Below are positions 15,565 to 23,264 of a stretch of 25,582 bases of DNA, piece by piece (position 1 is the first letter of the stretch; every line of letters starts with the position of its first letter). Where the stretch lies: positions 1 through 25,582 of the IMG/VR virus record IMGVR_UViG_3300037138_000029, one strand, 5' to 3'. Origin of the DNA: a virus. Under the pieces are notes generated by a model. That model saw only the letters and a program-made list of their open reading frames with translations, did no database searches and was not told the DNA's origin. The position numbers and the translations under genes are program-made.

Positions 15565-15914
15565 GATCCCGAGTCATCCCCACTAGCCGGAGGCCCGGCA
15601 GAATCATCGTCGGCGTCTGGGCCAGACTCCTGCGATTCATCATCGGGCACGGCCTCGAAGAATTTGGCGCAAGCATCGTCCGGCTGGAAGACTCCTTCGA
15701 CCTTCGCGCAGTCGCCAGTTTCGACATCGTACATGGCACAGTCTATGCAGTGATTCTCCGCGCCCACGAATCCGGCCTCGTCTCGACTGGCCTTCGCGCC
15801 AGCAACCTTTTCCGGCGTTCCTGGGGGAGGCATCCGGCCACTGGGTGCGCTTTTCGGAACGGGGGCAGACATAGCGATTCCCGAATCGCTACCGGGCGGT
15901 GGCATTCGAGCCAT
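15561..15914 (-). CDS. Small Cys4 metal-binding virion-associated protein
   Basis: A 117-residue protein. Residues 1-50 are Pro/Gly/Ser-rich. The central motif is C56-ID-C59, C69, C82, with the signature C..C..Y......CAKVEGVF.PDDACAKFFE, a pattern seen in small phage head-region proteins that bind a metal or cluster. The last 30 residues are Asp/Ser-rich and very acidic. It has a good ribosome-binding site (AGGAG, 6 nt) and an extended -10 motif just upstream, so it opens the portal-scaffold-capsid transcript. It ends in an ATGA overlap with the coiled-coil gene. The metal type and role are not determined. Confidence 0.8.
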   Translation of the reverse strand: MARMPPPGSDSGIAMSAPVPKSAPSGRMPPPGTPEKVAGAKASRDEAGFVGAENHCIDCAMYDVETGDCAKVEGVFQPDDACAKFFEAVPDDESQESGPDADDDSAGPPASGDDSGS

Positions 15915-15932
15915 GGTGTTCTCCTGTTGGAG

Positions 15933-15941
15933 ATTTTAGCA
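15933..15941 (-). promoter_or_regulatory. Extended -10 promoter (TGCTAAAAT) for the head gene block
   Basis: The minus strand reads TGCTAAAATC, then about 9 nt to AGGAG and the ATG at 15914. It matches the layout at 9315-9323 closely (TGCTATAATC, AGGAG, start). It is in a 57-bp divergent gap and would drive the Cys4, coiled-coil, portal, scaffold and capsid genes. Confidence 0.55.
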
Positions 15942-15959
15942 CTTTTGCCGCCATTGGGT

Positions 15960-15965
15960 TAAAAT
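15960..15965 (+). promoter_or_regulatory. Possible -10 box (TAAAAT) for the plus-strand beta-helix gene
   Basis: TAAAAT ends 6 nt before the ATG at 15972, with a poor -35 (TTAGCA, 18-bp spacer) that overlaps the divergent minus-strand promoter. If real, the mRNA would be leaderless, which fits the lack of a ribosome-binding site before this ATG. Confidence 0.35.
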
Positions 15966-15971
15966 TCAGCC

Positions 15972-18083
15972 ATGTACCGAAAAACATTGCAGGCGATTTT
16001 TGCTTTTGTGGCCGTCGCTGGCGCCCAGCAGATAGACTGGATCAGCCAAGTCAGGAACAAGCCATTTTTGAGTGCGTCTGACTACAATTTCCCCGCGCAG
16101 AGGCCCGCCGTCAATCTCTCCGCGCACGGCGTCAACCAGTCGATTCCCTTGTCTCCATGCCCACTGGGGGTAAACGGCTCGGACACCGCCCACTATCTCT
16201 ACATTGCGGACAGCCCCAACTCGGAGGCGGTGCTTATCACGGGAGGCACCTGCACCAGCGGTGCTCTCAGCGGCACGATCACCGTAACGCCGAACAACGG
16301 GCACTCCGGCAACTCCTCCTGGACAATCGCGAGCGCCACCAACGGGCAGCAGGAGGCCGTGGTTGTCACCCCCGGAGGAGGGCAAGTTCTTCTGCCGCCC
16401 CAGGCGCTCACGGACTACGCCACCGTGACGCATGGCGCGTATCACCAGTTTTTAGGCCAGGGGTCTGGCGCGACGTTGGTGTCCTGTCTGCCCCTCGGGG
16501 CATCGCCCTGCTACGCCTACCAATCCGCGATTCAGTCGATGGCGTACGACGTCGATTCCTCCATCGCTTACAGCAACTTCACAATCTACGCCCAGAGCCC
16601 AATCGCGTTGAACAGTCTGACGCCTCCCGGCGGATCGAACTATCAGGGCAATCTCAAGGGCGTCAAGATCCAGGACATGAACCTGCAAGGCACCTACGCC
16701 ACCGCGACGGATGTCAACCGCTGGACCAATGTGGTGCCCTCCGCGGCCACCGTGCAGGCGTTCGGCGTCGGATTCTCCTGCGGCCAATGCTTTCGGGCCT
16801 GGATCTCGCACAACCTGATCGAGAACTTCGGCATAGGGATCTACTATGACGGCGACGAAGCAGCCATCGAAAACGAGAACCGTATCGATCTCGACGGCTG
16901 GCTGATCTACATTGACGGAACCCCGTTGTCGAGTATCTGGAGCGGTAACCAGAATGTGATCGCGGGGAACAAGCTGGCGGCCATCGAGCGCATGGGGGGG
17001 GTGGTTCTCAATGGAGCGTTGAGTACTCGCGTTCTGAACAACTACTTCGAGTCCTATTGCCCGTCAAGCGTAATGGTCAAATCGACGGCGGGATACAACC
17101 TGCAAATCGCCGGAAACCGAATTGACGATCCCAATAATTCCTCCCTGTGCGCCACCGGCGCGGCGAACTCGACCCCGTTCATTAATCTGGACGACAAGTA
17201 TAACGAAGAGATCACCGGCAACAGCATGCAGATCGGCCCCAACATTCCTCCCCCCATGGCCTTCGGGACCACCTATGCGTCCTATTCGACGCAAGATCTC
17301 TATTCGATTCACGACAACGGAACCACCTGGCCGAACCCCACTGGTTTCGCTACCCAGCTAGACGGACTCGGACCCGTCGTTTATCCGGTGCAGCCGCTTG
17401 CCGTGGTGGGCGCCGTAAAACCGTATCTCTGGAGCGCCAACAACAGCGGGGGCGGATACGACAGCTATGCCGGAAATCCCTGGGTGGCCGACGGCGTAAC
17501 CGGCCGCTACGTTCTCAGCCAAACGCTGGGCGACATCAACGCTTACTTCTATCTCCAAACGAGCGAGATCACGGGGTTTTCCGTCAATGTAACGGCGCGC
17601 TATGACGGGGTCCACTCGTCCACTTTTCTGCAAGTGCAATATCAGGGGTCGAGCCTGGTTACGCTCTACGCCAACAACCTCACTTTTTCCAACGCCTCCG
17701 AAGTGCAGACGCAGACGGCTTACGCGACCATCCCGAACGGGCAGCCGCTCAACGGGTACTTCATCGTCACGGTGAATGCGGGGCAGGCCTACATCGAATC
17801 CGTCGAAATGGCGCCCCAGCGGATATTGCCTACCGGGGGTGTAGTGGCAAGCGCCTCGACCATCACCCCGAGCGGCTTGGCTTTCCCGTTATCTGGCACC
17901 GCCGCGATCAGCACCATCAACCTGCCCTCTCTGTCTTTTGCGGGGCAGGTCTGCGCGATCCCCACCGGCATCTGGACCACCGCGACGGGCGGAAATATCG
18001 CGCTCGCTTCCACCGCGATAGTGGGGCGGCAACTCTGCTGGACCTATTTGCCGGGGCAATCCCTCTGGTACCCGAGCTACTGA
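15972..18083 (+). CDS. Exported beta-helix-like protein on the opposite strand
   Basis: A 703-residue protein with a clear signal peptide (MYRKTLQAIFAFVAVAGA, cleavage near GAQ/Q). Residues ~200-430 have short repeated strands with Asn and Gly ladders (NLIENFGIGIYYDGD, NRIDLDGWLIYIDG, NVIAGNKLAAI, RVLNNYFES, LQIAGNRIDDPNNSS), typical of a right-handed parallel beta-helix as in tailspikes and polysaccharide lyases. Residues ~490-620 look like a jelly-roll carbohydrate module. The end is a strand-rich tip with paired Cys. It is the only plus-strand gene inside the late block, with no ribosome-binding site. Catalytic residues could not be assigned. It may be a surface-modifying moron or an unusual spike. 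Secretion sets it apart from ordinary virion spikes. Confidence 0.85.
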   Translation: MYRKTLQAIFAFVAVAGAQQIDWISQVRNKPFLSASDYNFPAQRPAVNLSAHGVNQSIPLSPCPLGVNGSDTAHYLYIADSPNSEAVLITGGTCTSGALSGTITVTPNNGHSGNSSWTIASATNGQQEAVVVTPGGGQVLLPPQALTDYATVTHGAYHQFLGQGSGATLVSCLPLGASPCYAYQSAIQSMAYDVDSSIAYSNFTIYAQSPIALNSLTPPGGSNYQGNLKGVKIQDMNLQGTYATATDVNRWTNVVPSAATVQAFGVGFSCGQCFRAWISHNLIENFGIGIYYDGDEAAIENENRIDLDGWLIYIDGTPLSSIWSGNQNVIAGNKLAAIERMGGVVLNGALSTRVLNNYFESYCPSSVMVKSTAGYNLQIAGNRIDDPNNSSLCATGAANSTPFINLDDKYNEEITGNSMQIGPNIPPPMAFGTTYASYSTQDLYSIHDNGTTWPNPTGFATQLDGLGPVVYPVQPLAVVGAVKPYLWSANNSGGGYDSYAGNPWVADGVTGRYVLSQTLGDINAYFYLQTSEITGFSVNVTARYDGVHSSTFLQVQYQGSSLVTLYANNLTFSNASEVQTQTAYATIPNGQPLNGYFIVTVNAGQAYIESVEMAPQRILPTGGVVASASTITPSGLAFPLSGTAAISTINLPSLSFAGQVCAIPTGIWTTATGGNIALASTAIVGRQLCWTYLPGQSLWYPSY

Positions 18084-18145
18084 TGGTTCACCGGCGGGAC
18101 CGGAGCTGGCGCAACGGACGTTGTTGCGGGAACCTGCACGGGGAA

Positions 18146-18607
18146 TTAGGCTGTCGGCACGGAGAACGAGGTATCGAAGAAAATCCAGTGCGTTCCGTTC
18201 CATTGGATTGGAAGCACTGTCGCGCGACTCGCGCCATGGTCCACCGCGAAACCACTGTCGCAGATGAGATTTGACGGAAGCGCTACCGTGCGGCCTCCGG
18301 TGGCGTCCTGCACCAGCCTGATCCACAATCGCTGCCCGGTGGGGATTGTCGAGACGCCCGTGTAATCCAGCGTCATTGAGGCGACGTTCCCGGTGAGAGT
18401 CACGCTGATTACGTCGGCTACTGAAACGTCGATCACGAGGGCTGAAGCGTAAGAGACGGTCGCTTGCGTCAACTGCGAACCGGACGACACTGACGCGATG
18501 AAGCCCAGATTGTCTTGCGGGTTGAACAGCCCGAACGGGATGAGCATCGGCTTGCGTTCTGCCGCTTGGAAGTTTACGAGCTTGCCGAAGAAAGCCGGGC
18601 TGCCCAT
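18146..18607 (-). CDS. Fibre-tip or decoration-like beta protein
   Basis: A 153-residue strand-rich protein. The core (~75-125) has the familiar fibre/decoration pattern: SVTLTGNVASMTLDYTG, a GQRLWIRLVQDATGGRTVALP strand pair broken by Gly, then a Trp-rich end (IQWNGTHWIFFDTS). Such modules occur at the ends of phage fibres and in head-fibre proteins. The ATG is 3 nt after the mini membrane gene upstream. It converges on the plus-strand beta-helix gene with a 62-bp gap in which no convincing terminator is seen. A virion surface role is inferred. Confidence 0.75.
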   Translation of the reverse strand: MGSPAFFGKLVNFQAAERKPMLIPFGLFNPQDNLGFIASVSSGSQLTQATVSYASALVIDVSVADVISVTLTGNVASMTLDYTGVSTIPTGQRLWIRLVQDATGGRTVALPSNLICDSGFAVDHGASRATVLPIQWNGTHWIFFDTSFSVPTA

Positions 18608-18610
18608 GCG

Positions 18611-18775
18611 TTAGCCCTTCAACACGCTCAAGGCGTCTGGCCCGAGCTTCAACAAGAACGCCAGCAACCCGACCCAAAACATATCGCGGCCAATCGAGAC
18701 GATTTTTCCGTTGGCGGAAAGCGCTTCCATCAGGATCCCGACGAGCGCGATCAGAAGACTTAGGTAAATGACCAT
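18611..18775 (-). CDS. Mini membrane protein with two helices
   Basis: A 54-residue protein between terminase and the fibre-tip-like gene. It has two hydrophobic helices, ~2-19 (VIYLSLLIALVGILMEAL) and ~31-43 (DMFWVGLLAFLLKL), joined by a short basic loop (NGKIVSIGR). Size and topology fit a small holin, but this is only an option. The start is the ATG 10 nt after the terminase stop with a weak G-run upstream. A TGATACTAT motif overlapping the terminase stop could be an extended -10. Confidence 0.65.
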   Translation of the reverse strand: MVIYLSLLIALVGILMEALSANGKIVSIGRDMFWVGLLAFLLKLGPDALSVLKG

Positions 18776-18787
18776 GCCCCCATAGTA

Positions 18788-21226
18788 TCACCGTCCGAGG
18801 GAAAATTTTCGCGACTTGCGGGAGCGGCTTCCAGCGGCAGTAGCCTGGGGCCACTGCATCGCCCGGATATCCGGCGCGTTTGCCATGGTGCGCGGGGCGC
18901 ATACCGCCAGCAGCAGCACTTCAACGAAAGCCGGAGGGTCCTGGTCGCGGCGAAAGGCCCCGAGTTCGGCAATCAGACACTTGCACTCCGGGGAAATCTT
19001 CAACTTCGGCCAATCGCCGGTTACCTTTCCTTCCGTCATGCCCATGTAGCGGTGGTACTCGGCCAGGTTCTCTTCCGCCAGCTCAAACGCCCTCGATCGG
19101 TCGTATTCGAGTTTCTGGAAGTCCGGCGGTCGGAACGCCAACAGCTCGCGAAGTCGGTCCACAGCGGCGTCCCCCTCTTCCACCATCTCGGTTCGGATGC
19201 GGCCGGCGCGCAGCGTCTCGCGCGCCTGGTTGCGAGCGTCCCAATCGGCTTCCTCCGGCTCGAATGACAGCAGCGATTGCTCCATCAGTTCCGCCCAGCA
19301 GCCGACCGGCTCTATCGGGGCGAACGCCGATTTAGGAAGCAGAACATCATAAGGTTTTTGCGTGACTTCCTTCATCCGAACCACTTTTTTCCCGTTGTTC
19401 AGGTCGGCCAGGATCTTGCGCCCGAGCTCCCGGCCCGCAACGGTGGCGTCTATTCCTTCGAGAGGCAGTTCGCCAACCACGCGCATACAACCGCGCGGCA
19501 ATTCCGCCACCCATAGGGCCGCCCTGCCTGGAATGACAGCCACGAACCGGCGCATCCACGGCGCGACTGTTTGGGAGTCGATGTGAACGGCATTCGACGG
19601 TTCCCCAAGACGCGGCGAGACGCGGAACTCCGGCACAGCGGTGCGTTTGGAGGAATCGTACAGGCGCTTGAGGGCTTGGCTCATGGCGTCGGTGTCGTCA
19701 TCATGCTTCGCCGCGGCTCCCGCGGCCAGCTCAGCCAGGAACTCCCACACCCATGGGAAAAGGTCGGGATTCGGCAGAAACACGTTCCCGGCCTCGACGT
19801 ACCCGGATATCGCCGCCACGCGCGACCACTTTCCTCCCGCTGGAGGGACTGGAATTATTCCAGGGATCTCATTTTTCAGGGTGTCGATGACCGCCGGGCC
19901 ATTGGCCGTATCCTCCACCAATTTCTCCGGGCACGGATAGATTTCAGTCACGTTGCGAACGGCATCCAGAGTCTCGGGGAAGGTCCGGTGTCCGTGATCG
20001 CGCATCATCAGGTAAGCGTTGGCTCCGGTACGCGCCCACACATGCCCGGCCACGTAATCGTTTTCCGAACCGCCCTTGAAAGCCATGTCCCAGGACTGCA
20101 CCACTTGCTCGAATGCGGACGGCAACTCCACCGGCAGACGCTCAACGAACGATCCATCGGAGAGCGAGATCCGAATGGCCCGCGGGCGGCCGTCCTGATC
20201 CTTCACTCCCGCGCCGGGAGGATTGTAAAACTGGAACCACTCGCGATTGAGCCCGCTCTTGCCTCCCGCCGAAGGTTCCTGGTTGAACTGCGCCGGGTAG
20301 TGGTTCTTGTGCTCGCGCTTCGCCGTGGCGACATCCTCCGGCCCGAAGCGCGCCGGGAACATCAACTCTCCGAGATGCGTCCGGGGGTCCGGGTACGCCA
20401 GTGGGCCGATGGTGTGGGCACCCCGCCATTCCAGCGGGATGACGCATTTATCCCAGCCTCCCAATTCCTCCAAGTATTCCGTGAGATCGGCGCCGTAGCT
20501 GGAGCGCTGTTGGACGCATAACGCCACGTCAGTTCTCGGGTCGATGGAGCGGCTTGCCATTGACGCCGAATACCATTCGCGGACGTTCTGCGGGTAGGTT
20601 TCCGGTTCCTTCACCATCTTCTCAATGTCATTCGGATCATCCATCAAGCGGCAAGAACCGCCCTCTCCAAGGACGCCGCCCTCGACGGACGCGATCATGC
20701 TGAAGCCGCCCTTGTCGTTATCAAAGCGGCCCTTTTCGTCTTGGTCGGAAACGATGCTGAATTTCTTTCCCCAGCGGGCCTGATACCACTGGCTCTTAAT
20801 GAGTGCCCTAGTTCTGCGAGAGTCCCGGCGCGCTAGATTTAAACCGAAGGAAGCGGCCAGGAACTTCTCCACAACTCCCGGCGGAACGCCTTTCGACGGA
20901 ATGCCTTCCTCATCGAGCCAGCGCCACGCGCGGAACGCCACCAGGACGGTGGACTTCAGGCTGCGTGGGCTGATGTTGATGATGAGCCTGCGGATGTCGC
21001 GCCGGGCCAGAGCTTCAAGGTGCTCTACAAGGCAAGAAATGTGCCAATTATCCTGAAACGGGATGCCGGGCATAAGCGTTGGCCATGCCTGCTCCAGGAA
21101 GAATTTCAGATTGCCGACCGCGTAGTGAGCGTCGGACTCAATCTCCATCGCACGGATTGTTTCCTCGGCGCCGCGCAGCGCGGCATCGGGGGTGAGTCCG
21201 CCGGAGAACTTCCTACGCCCGGCCAT
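18788..21226 (-). CDS. terL: Terminase large subunit with long C-terminal extension
   Basis: An 812-residue packaging motor; usual length is 450-600. The ATPase has a Walker A-like segment at 82-93 (IINISPRSLKST, in place of a PPRHGKS type) and Walker B at 193-198 (RLMDDP). The nuclease domain has D380 (QSWDMAF), E438-D439 (LVEDT) and the acidic cluster 509-513 (DDDTD). All are in the expected order, so the first ~530 residues are a complete TerL. Residues ~555-780 are an extra domain that resembles a second RNase H-type fold without its catalytic Asp (PGRAALWVAELPRG, then LKISPECKCLIAELGAFR). It overlaps the preceding gene by 14 bp and has no ribosome-binding site, so it is probably coupled. 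Confidence 0.95.
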   Translation of the reverse strand: MAGRRKFSGGLTPDAALRGAEETIRAMEIESDAHYAVGNLKFFLEQAWPTLMPGIPFQDNWHISCLVEHLEALARRDIRRLIINISPRSLKSTVLVAFRAWRWLDEEGIPSKGVPPGVVEKFLAASFGLNLARRDSRRTRALIKSQWYQARWGKKFSIVSDQDEKGRFDNDKGGFSMIASVEGGVLGEGGSCRLMDDPNDIEKMVKEPETYPQNVREWYSASMASRSIDPRTDVALCVQQRSSYGADLTEYLEELGGWDKCVIPLEWRGAHTIGPLAYPDPRTHLGELMFPARFGPEDVATAKREHKNHYPAQFNQEPSAGGKSGLNREWFQFYNPPGAGVKDQDGRPRAIRISLSDGSFVERLPVELPSAFEQVVQSWDMAFKGGSENDYVAGHVWARTGANAYLMMRDHGHRTFPETLDAVRNVTEIYPCPEKLVEDTANGPAVIDTLKNEIPGIIPVPPAGGKWSRVAAISGYVEAGNVFLPNPDLFPWVWEFLAELAAGAAAKHDDDTDAMSQALKRLYDSSKRTAVPEFRVSPRLGEPSNAVHIDSQTVAPWMRRFVAVIPGRAALWVAELPRGCMRVVGELPLEGIDATVAGRELGRKILADLNNGKKVVRMKEVTQKPYDVLLPKSAFAPIEPVGCWAELMEQSLLSFEPEEADWDARNQARETLRAGRIRTEMVEEGDAAVDRLRELLAFRPPDFQKLEYDRSRAFELAEENLAEYHRYMGMTEGKVTGDWPKLKISPECKCLIAELGAFRRDQDPPAFVEVLLLAVCAPRTMANAPDIRAMQWPQATAAGSRSRKSRKFSLGR

Positions 21227-21533
21227 TCGCAGTCAGCTCATCCAGGCGAGCGCTGATTTTCTTCGCCGCGCCTTTTTTCATGCGGCCGGTTTTAGTTAGC
21301 AACGATTGGAGGAAACGAGTTGCGCTGGCAACCTGGGCAGAGGCTTGCCTGGTTCTATCCTCCAATTCCCGAGCCTGTAGAAAGTTTGCCCGCTCCTCTT
21401 CGGAATTAAAGAGATAGAACCTCGTGCATTGTCCGGTGCCAAGATCTCCTTCGTCTCCTGAAGGCGCATAACTGCCACCGATCGACTTAAGGCCAAATAG
21501 GTCGTCGCTCTCGAATTTTTGGTATTCCATCAT
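21213..21533 (-). CDS. Small helical protein coupled to terminase
   Basis: A 106-residue protein. The N-terminus is acidic (EYQKFESDDLFGLKSIGG). The centre reads CTRFYLFNSEEERANFLQ. The C-terminal half is helical and increasingly basic (RFLQSLLTKTGRMKKGAAKK). The start is an ATGATG that overlaps the upstream stop. Its end overlaps the terminase start by 14 bp. Position just before TerL and the basic helical tail would suit a DNA-binding packaging accessory, but a separate TerS candidate exists at 24614-25237. No family is recognised. Confidence 0.75.
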   Translation of the reverse strand: MMEYQKFESDDLFGLKSIGGSYAPSGDEGDLGTGQCTRFYLFNSEEERANFLQARELEDRTRQASAQVASATRFLQSLLTKTGRMKKGAAKKISARLDELTANGRA

Positions 21534-21721
21534 AAGGCTTTCCCCACGTTCATCATCCCTACGGTTCGCGGCTTTCGGAACGAAGAGTAGCGTGGCATCT
21601 TCGGGGCGCCCGCCACCCCGATGGCTGGGATCGACGGCTCTTTCGGGATGCTGGGAGCCTTCGCACCGCGCACCTTCTCGGACTGCATGGAATTGACGTT
21701 GATCGCGCCGGGGTTTATCAT
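21530..21721 (-). CDS. Small Pro-rich protein, unknown
   Basis: A 63-residue protein (MINPGAINVNSMQSEKVRG...) with Pro/Lys/Ser repeats (APSIPKEPSIPAIGVAGAPK) and a basic end. It starts in an ATGA overlap with a possible 22-codon ORF and ends in an ATGA overlap with the next gene. A competing frame through the same DNA gives an Arg/His-rich sequence and is rejected. The role is unknown. Confidence 0.6.
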   Translation of the reverse strand: MINPGAINVNSMQSEKVRGAKAPSIPKEPSIPAIGVAGAPKMPRYSSFRKPRTVGMMNVGKAL

Positions 21722-21786
21722 GCTGGAACGATTCTACCGCAAACCTTTCTGCGGCGCATGGCCGAATCCGCCCACCACGCTCCCAT
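21718..21786 (-). CDS. Possible 22-residue mini-ORF
   Basis: ATG with GAGGGG 5 nt upstream, and a TGA that overlaps the next start (ATGA). The peptide begins MGAWWADSAMRRRKVCG and is basic. The only support is the ribosome-binding site and the overlap, so it may be only a leader for the 63-residue gene. Confidence 0.3.
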   Translation of the reverse strand: MGAWWADSAMRRRKVCGRIVPA

Positions 21787-21795
21787 GCAGACCCC

Positions 21796-21948
21796 TCAAT
21801 CTTCATAAATCCTCTCGACTACTTTCAAAATGAAATTCGCCGTTTTACCGGCGATTCTCCAGACCCGCTTGACCAGCATCGTTCCCGCGCCGGTAGCGAT
21901 AAAGACCTTGGCGACTATCGTGTACGCGAGCGATAGTGCCTTGTCCAT
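21796..21948 (-). CDS. Small basic, amphipathic protein
   Basis: A 50-residue ORF (MDKALSLAYTIVAKVFIATG...) with a moderately hydrophobic N-terminal helix and a Lys/Arg-rich second helix (LVKRVWRIAGKTANFILKVV). Length and pattern suit a membrane-associated peptide. No good ribosome-binding site is seen. It fills the gap between the two-helix membrane protein and the pre-terminase cluster, and without it the gap would be empty. Confidence 0.55.
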   Translation of the reverse strand: MDKALSLAYTIVAKVFIATGAGTMLVKRVWRIAGKTANFILKVVERIYED

Positions 21949-21991
21949 TACGTCTAGTATTACATACCATTTCCTTTGCTCGCATTAAGAA

Positions 21992-22360
21992 TTACCTCAC
22001 CGATGTCGGTTCTTCCCGGAGCCGGTCGGTCAACCGCTCGATAATGTGCCGCAACTCCTCGTTGGACTTCGCCGCCGCCTGAAGCGCCGCCGTGGTGGTC
22101 TCGGCCAGTTGGATTGCCGTCGCACGTTCTGCCTGGTTGGAGCGCCAAAGGAATATCACGGCGATCATCAACGCCCCGTTCAGCGTGACTTGCTGAACGG
22201 TCGCCGGGGTCCACTCGTCTCTCGGGGCGGGAAGCTGCACGGTTGTTTGCGCGGACAGGATAGGTGGCCCCGAACAAAATGAGATCAGCGAGACAGTCGA
22301 AATCAGAATAGTGATCGCTAGCCACCAGAAGGACCGTTTCGTGAGGTAGGCGAGCGGCAT
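21992..22360 (-). CDS. Two-helix membrane protein with coiled-coil tail, holin candidate
   Basis: A 122-residue protein. Helix 1 is ~11-30 (SFWWLAITILISTVSLISF). A Pro-rich loop with one Cys follows. Helix 2 is ~61-75 (GALMIAVIFLWR). Then a cytoplasmic-looking charged coiled coil runs to the end (SNEELRHIIERLTDRLREE). Two transmembrane segments with a charged C-terminus resemble class II holins, but the long tail is unusual and no lysin is nearby to support this. It starts 6 nt after the preceding stop. Confidence 0.8.
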   Translation of the reverse strand: MPLAYLTKRSFWWLAITILISTVSLISFCSGPPILSAQTTVQLPAPRDEWTPATVQQVTLNGALMIAVIFLWRSNQAERATAIQLAETTTAALQAAAKSNEELRHIIERLTDRLREEPTSVR

Positions 22361-22366
22361 GTGGGG

Positions 22367-22687
22367 CTACTCCCCCTGGTAGTAAAACCAGTCCTTGATC
22401 TTTTGCCAGACGGTCTTATTGGCGGCAGGGACGGCCGCACTTGCAGCGGTGCCGCACAACGGCTCCGGTGCCGCTTGGATGCCGAGCGCTTGATCTGCCG
22501 CCAATTGCAATAGCAGTTCCTCTGCAGAGTCGGCAGCGGCATCGTGGGAGGCTGCCGCCTTCGTGTTGTGGGCCCGCACCGTTTCGGCTGTAGCCACGGC
22601 CTCCAGCGCTTTCGCGTGGGGAGCGGCAGCGGCTTTTTGTTTCGGAGTTTTTTGTTTCGGAGTTTGCGATTTCTTGGGAGCCTTCAT
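22367..22687 (-). CDS. Lys/Ala-rich small protein with aromatic C-terminus
   Basis: A 106-residue protein. The N-terminus is a KQK/TPK repeat region (KKSQTPKQKTPKQKAAAA) whose DNA is a short direct repeat. An Ala/Glu-rich helix follows (DSAEELLLQLAADQALGIQ). It ends with a Trp/Tyr amphipathic segment (VWQKIKDWFYYQGE) that could touch membrane or a partner. The basic start could bind DNA. No family is recognised. It is next to the membrane-protein gene at 21992-22360. Confidence 0.75.
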   Translation of the reverse strand: MKAPKKSQTPKQKTPKQKAAAAPHAKALEAVATAETVRAHNTKAAASHDAAADSAEELLLQLAADQALGIQAAPEPLCGTAASAAVPAANKTVWQKIKDWFYYQGE

Positions 22688-22779
22688 GGTCTTTGTCTCT
22701 ACTTCCCCGATTGGATGGACGCCGAGATTAACGCCCTCGGCTGGCGGAGGTTACGCAATCCGGCCATGGCGATATCCTA

Positions 22780-22872
22780 TCACGCCTGCGTGCCGACTGC
22801 CCATACCGCCAGCCATGCGAGCGCTACTCCCAGGACGAAGCCCAGCAAAAGACCAACCGCGAAGTCGCTCAT
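22780..22872 (-). CDS. Single-helix mini membrane protein
   Basis: A 30-residue peptide, MSDFAVGLLLGFVLGVALAW and on, essentially one Gly/Leu/Val transmembrane helix. It starts in an ATGA overlap with the preceding mini membrane gene, which supports coupled translation. Small lysis or membrane-modulating peptide is the natural guess, without proof. Confidence 0.5.
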   Translation of the reverse strand: MSDFAVGLLLGFVLGVALAWLAVWAVGTQA

Positions 22873-23024
22873 AGCCGATACCCGAAGACGTAGGCCAGCA
22901 GCACGATCAGCAGAATCAGCCCGAGCCCGCCTCCAAAGCCGCCGCCATACCCCCAGCGACCATAGCCGTAGTAGCCGCCTCCGACTCCGCAGAACAGCAA
23001 GAGAATCACCAGGAGTATGAGCAT
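22869..23024 (-). CDS. Small Gly/Tyr-rich two-helix membrane protein (DUF3309-like)
   Basis: A 51-residue protein: helix 1 MLILLVILLLFCGVGG, a Tyr/Gly loop (YYGYGRWGYGGG), then helix 2 LGLILLIVLLAYVF. This layout matches the small DUF3309-type proteins common in bacteria, whose function is unknown. It has AAAGGA 8 nt upstream of the ATG and an ATGA overlap with the next mini gene. Confidence 0.65.
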   Translation of the reverse strand: MLILLVILLLFCGVGGGYYGYGRWGYGGGFGGGLGLILLIVLLAYVFGYRL

Positions 23025-23036
23025 GGCGGGGTCCTT

Positions 23037-23264
23037 TTACGAACTGAGGTCGGCTTGCAGTTGCGCTATAAGATCGCTCACGGCCGCTTTGTAGGTGGCG
23101 ATGTCGGCCGTGACGGTGGCCTGTGCGGCTACGACGGCGGCATCTTGTGGGCCTGCGTTGGCAATGGCGGTAGCGAGCGTTCCCTGATCGGCTTCAAGGG
23201 TCTGCTCCGTCGCAAGGAGCCCGGCGATTTTGGTATCGGTCGGCGTTGGGGTCGTTGGGGTCAT
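23037..23264 (-). CDS. 75-residue protein from an in-frame internal start
   Basis: The ATG has an excellent ribosome-binding site (GGAGG, 7 nt). The product begins MTPTTPTPTDTKIAGLLATE, is acidic and Ala/Thr-rich, and is mostly helical. It has no stop separating it from the larger upstream frame, so either this is a separate gene whose neighbour lost its stop, or one locus makes two products. No family is recognised. The strong ribosome-binding site makes independent translation likely. Confidence 0.55.
   Translation of the reverse strand: MTPTTPTPTDTKIAGLLATEQTLEADQGTLATAIANAGPQDAAVVAAQATVTADIATYKAAVSDLIAQLQADLSS

Noticed and set aside
18084-18145. Bidirectional terminator between the convergent genes
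   Set aside because: GCAAC...GTTGC and GGTTC...GAACC pairings exist, but stems are short and no T-run follows on either strand.
17889-18902. 337-codon minus-strand frame across the end of the beta-helix gene
   Set aside because: Arg/Pro-rich, overlaps three better genes, and breaks the small two-helix and fibre-tip genes that fit cleanly.
21213-21806. 197-codon version of the pre-terminase gene
   Set aside because: Its first 90 residues are Arg/His-rich and overlap a more natural 63-residue ORF with ATGA junctions. The shorter start at 21533 is preferred.
22699-22767. 22-codon ORF between two small genes
   Set aside because: There is a weak AGGA upstream but no overlap or composition support. 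The same sequence could be just the leader of the Lys/Ala-rich gene.
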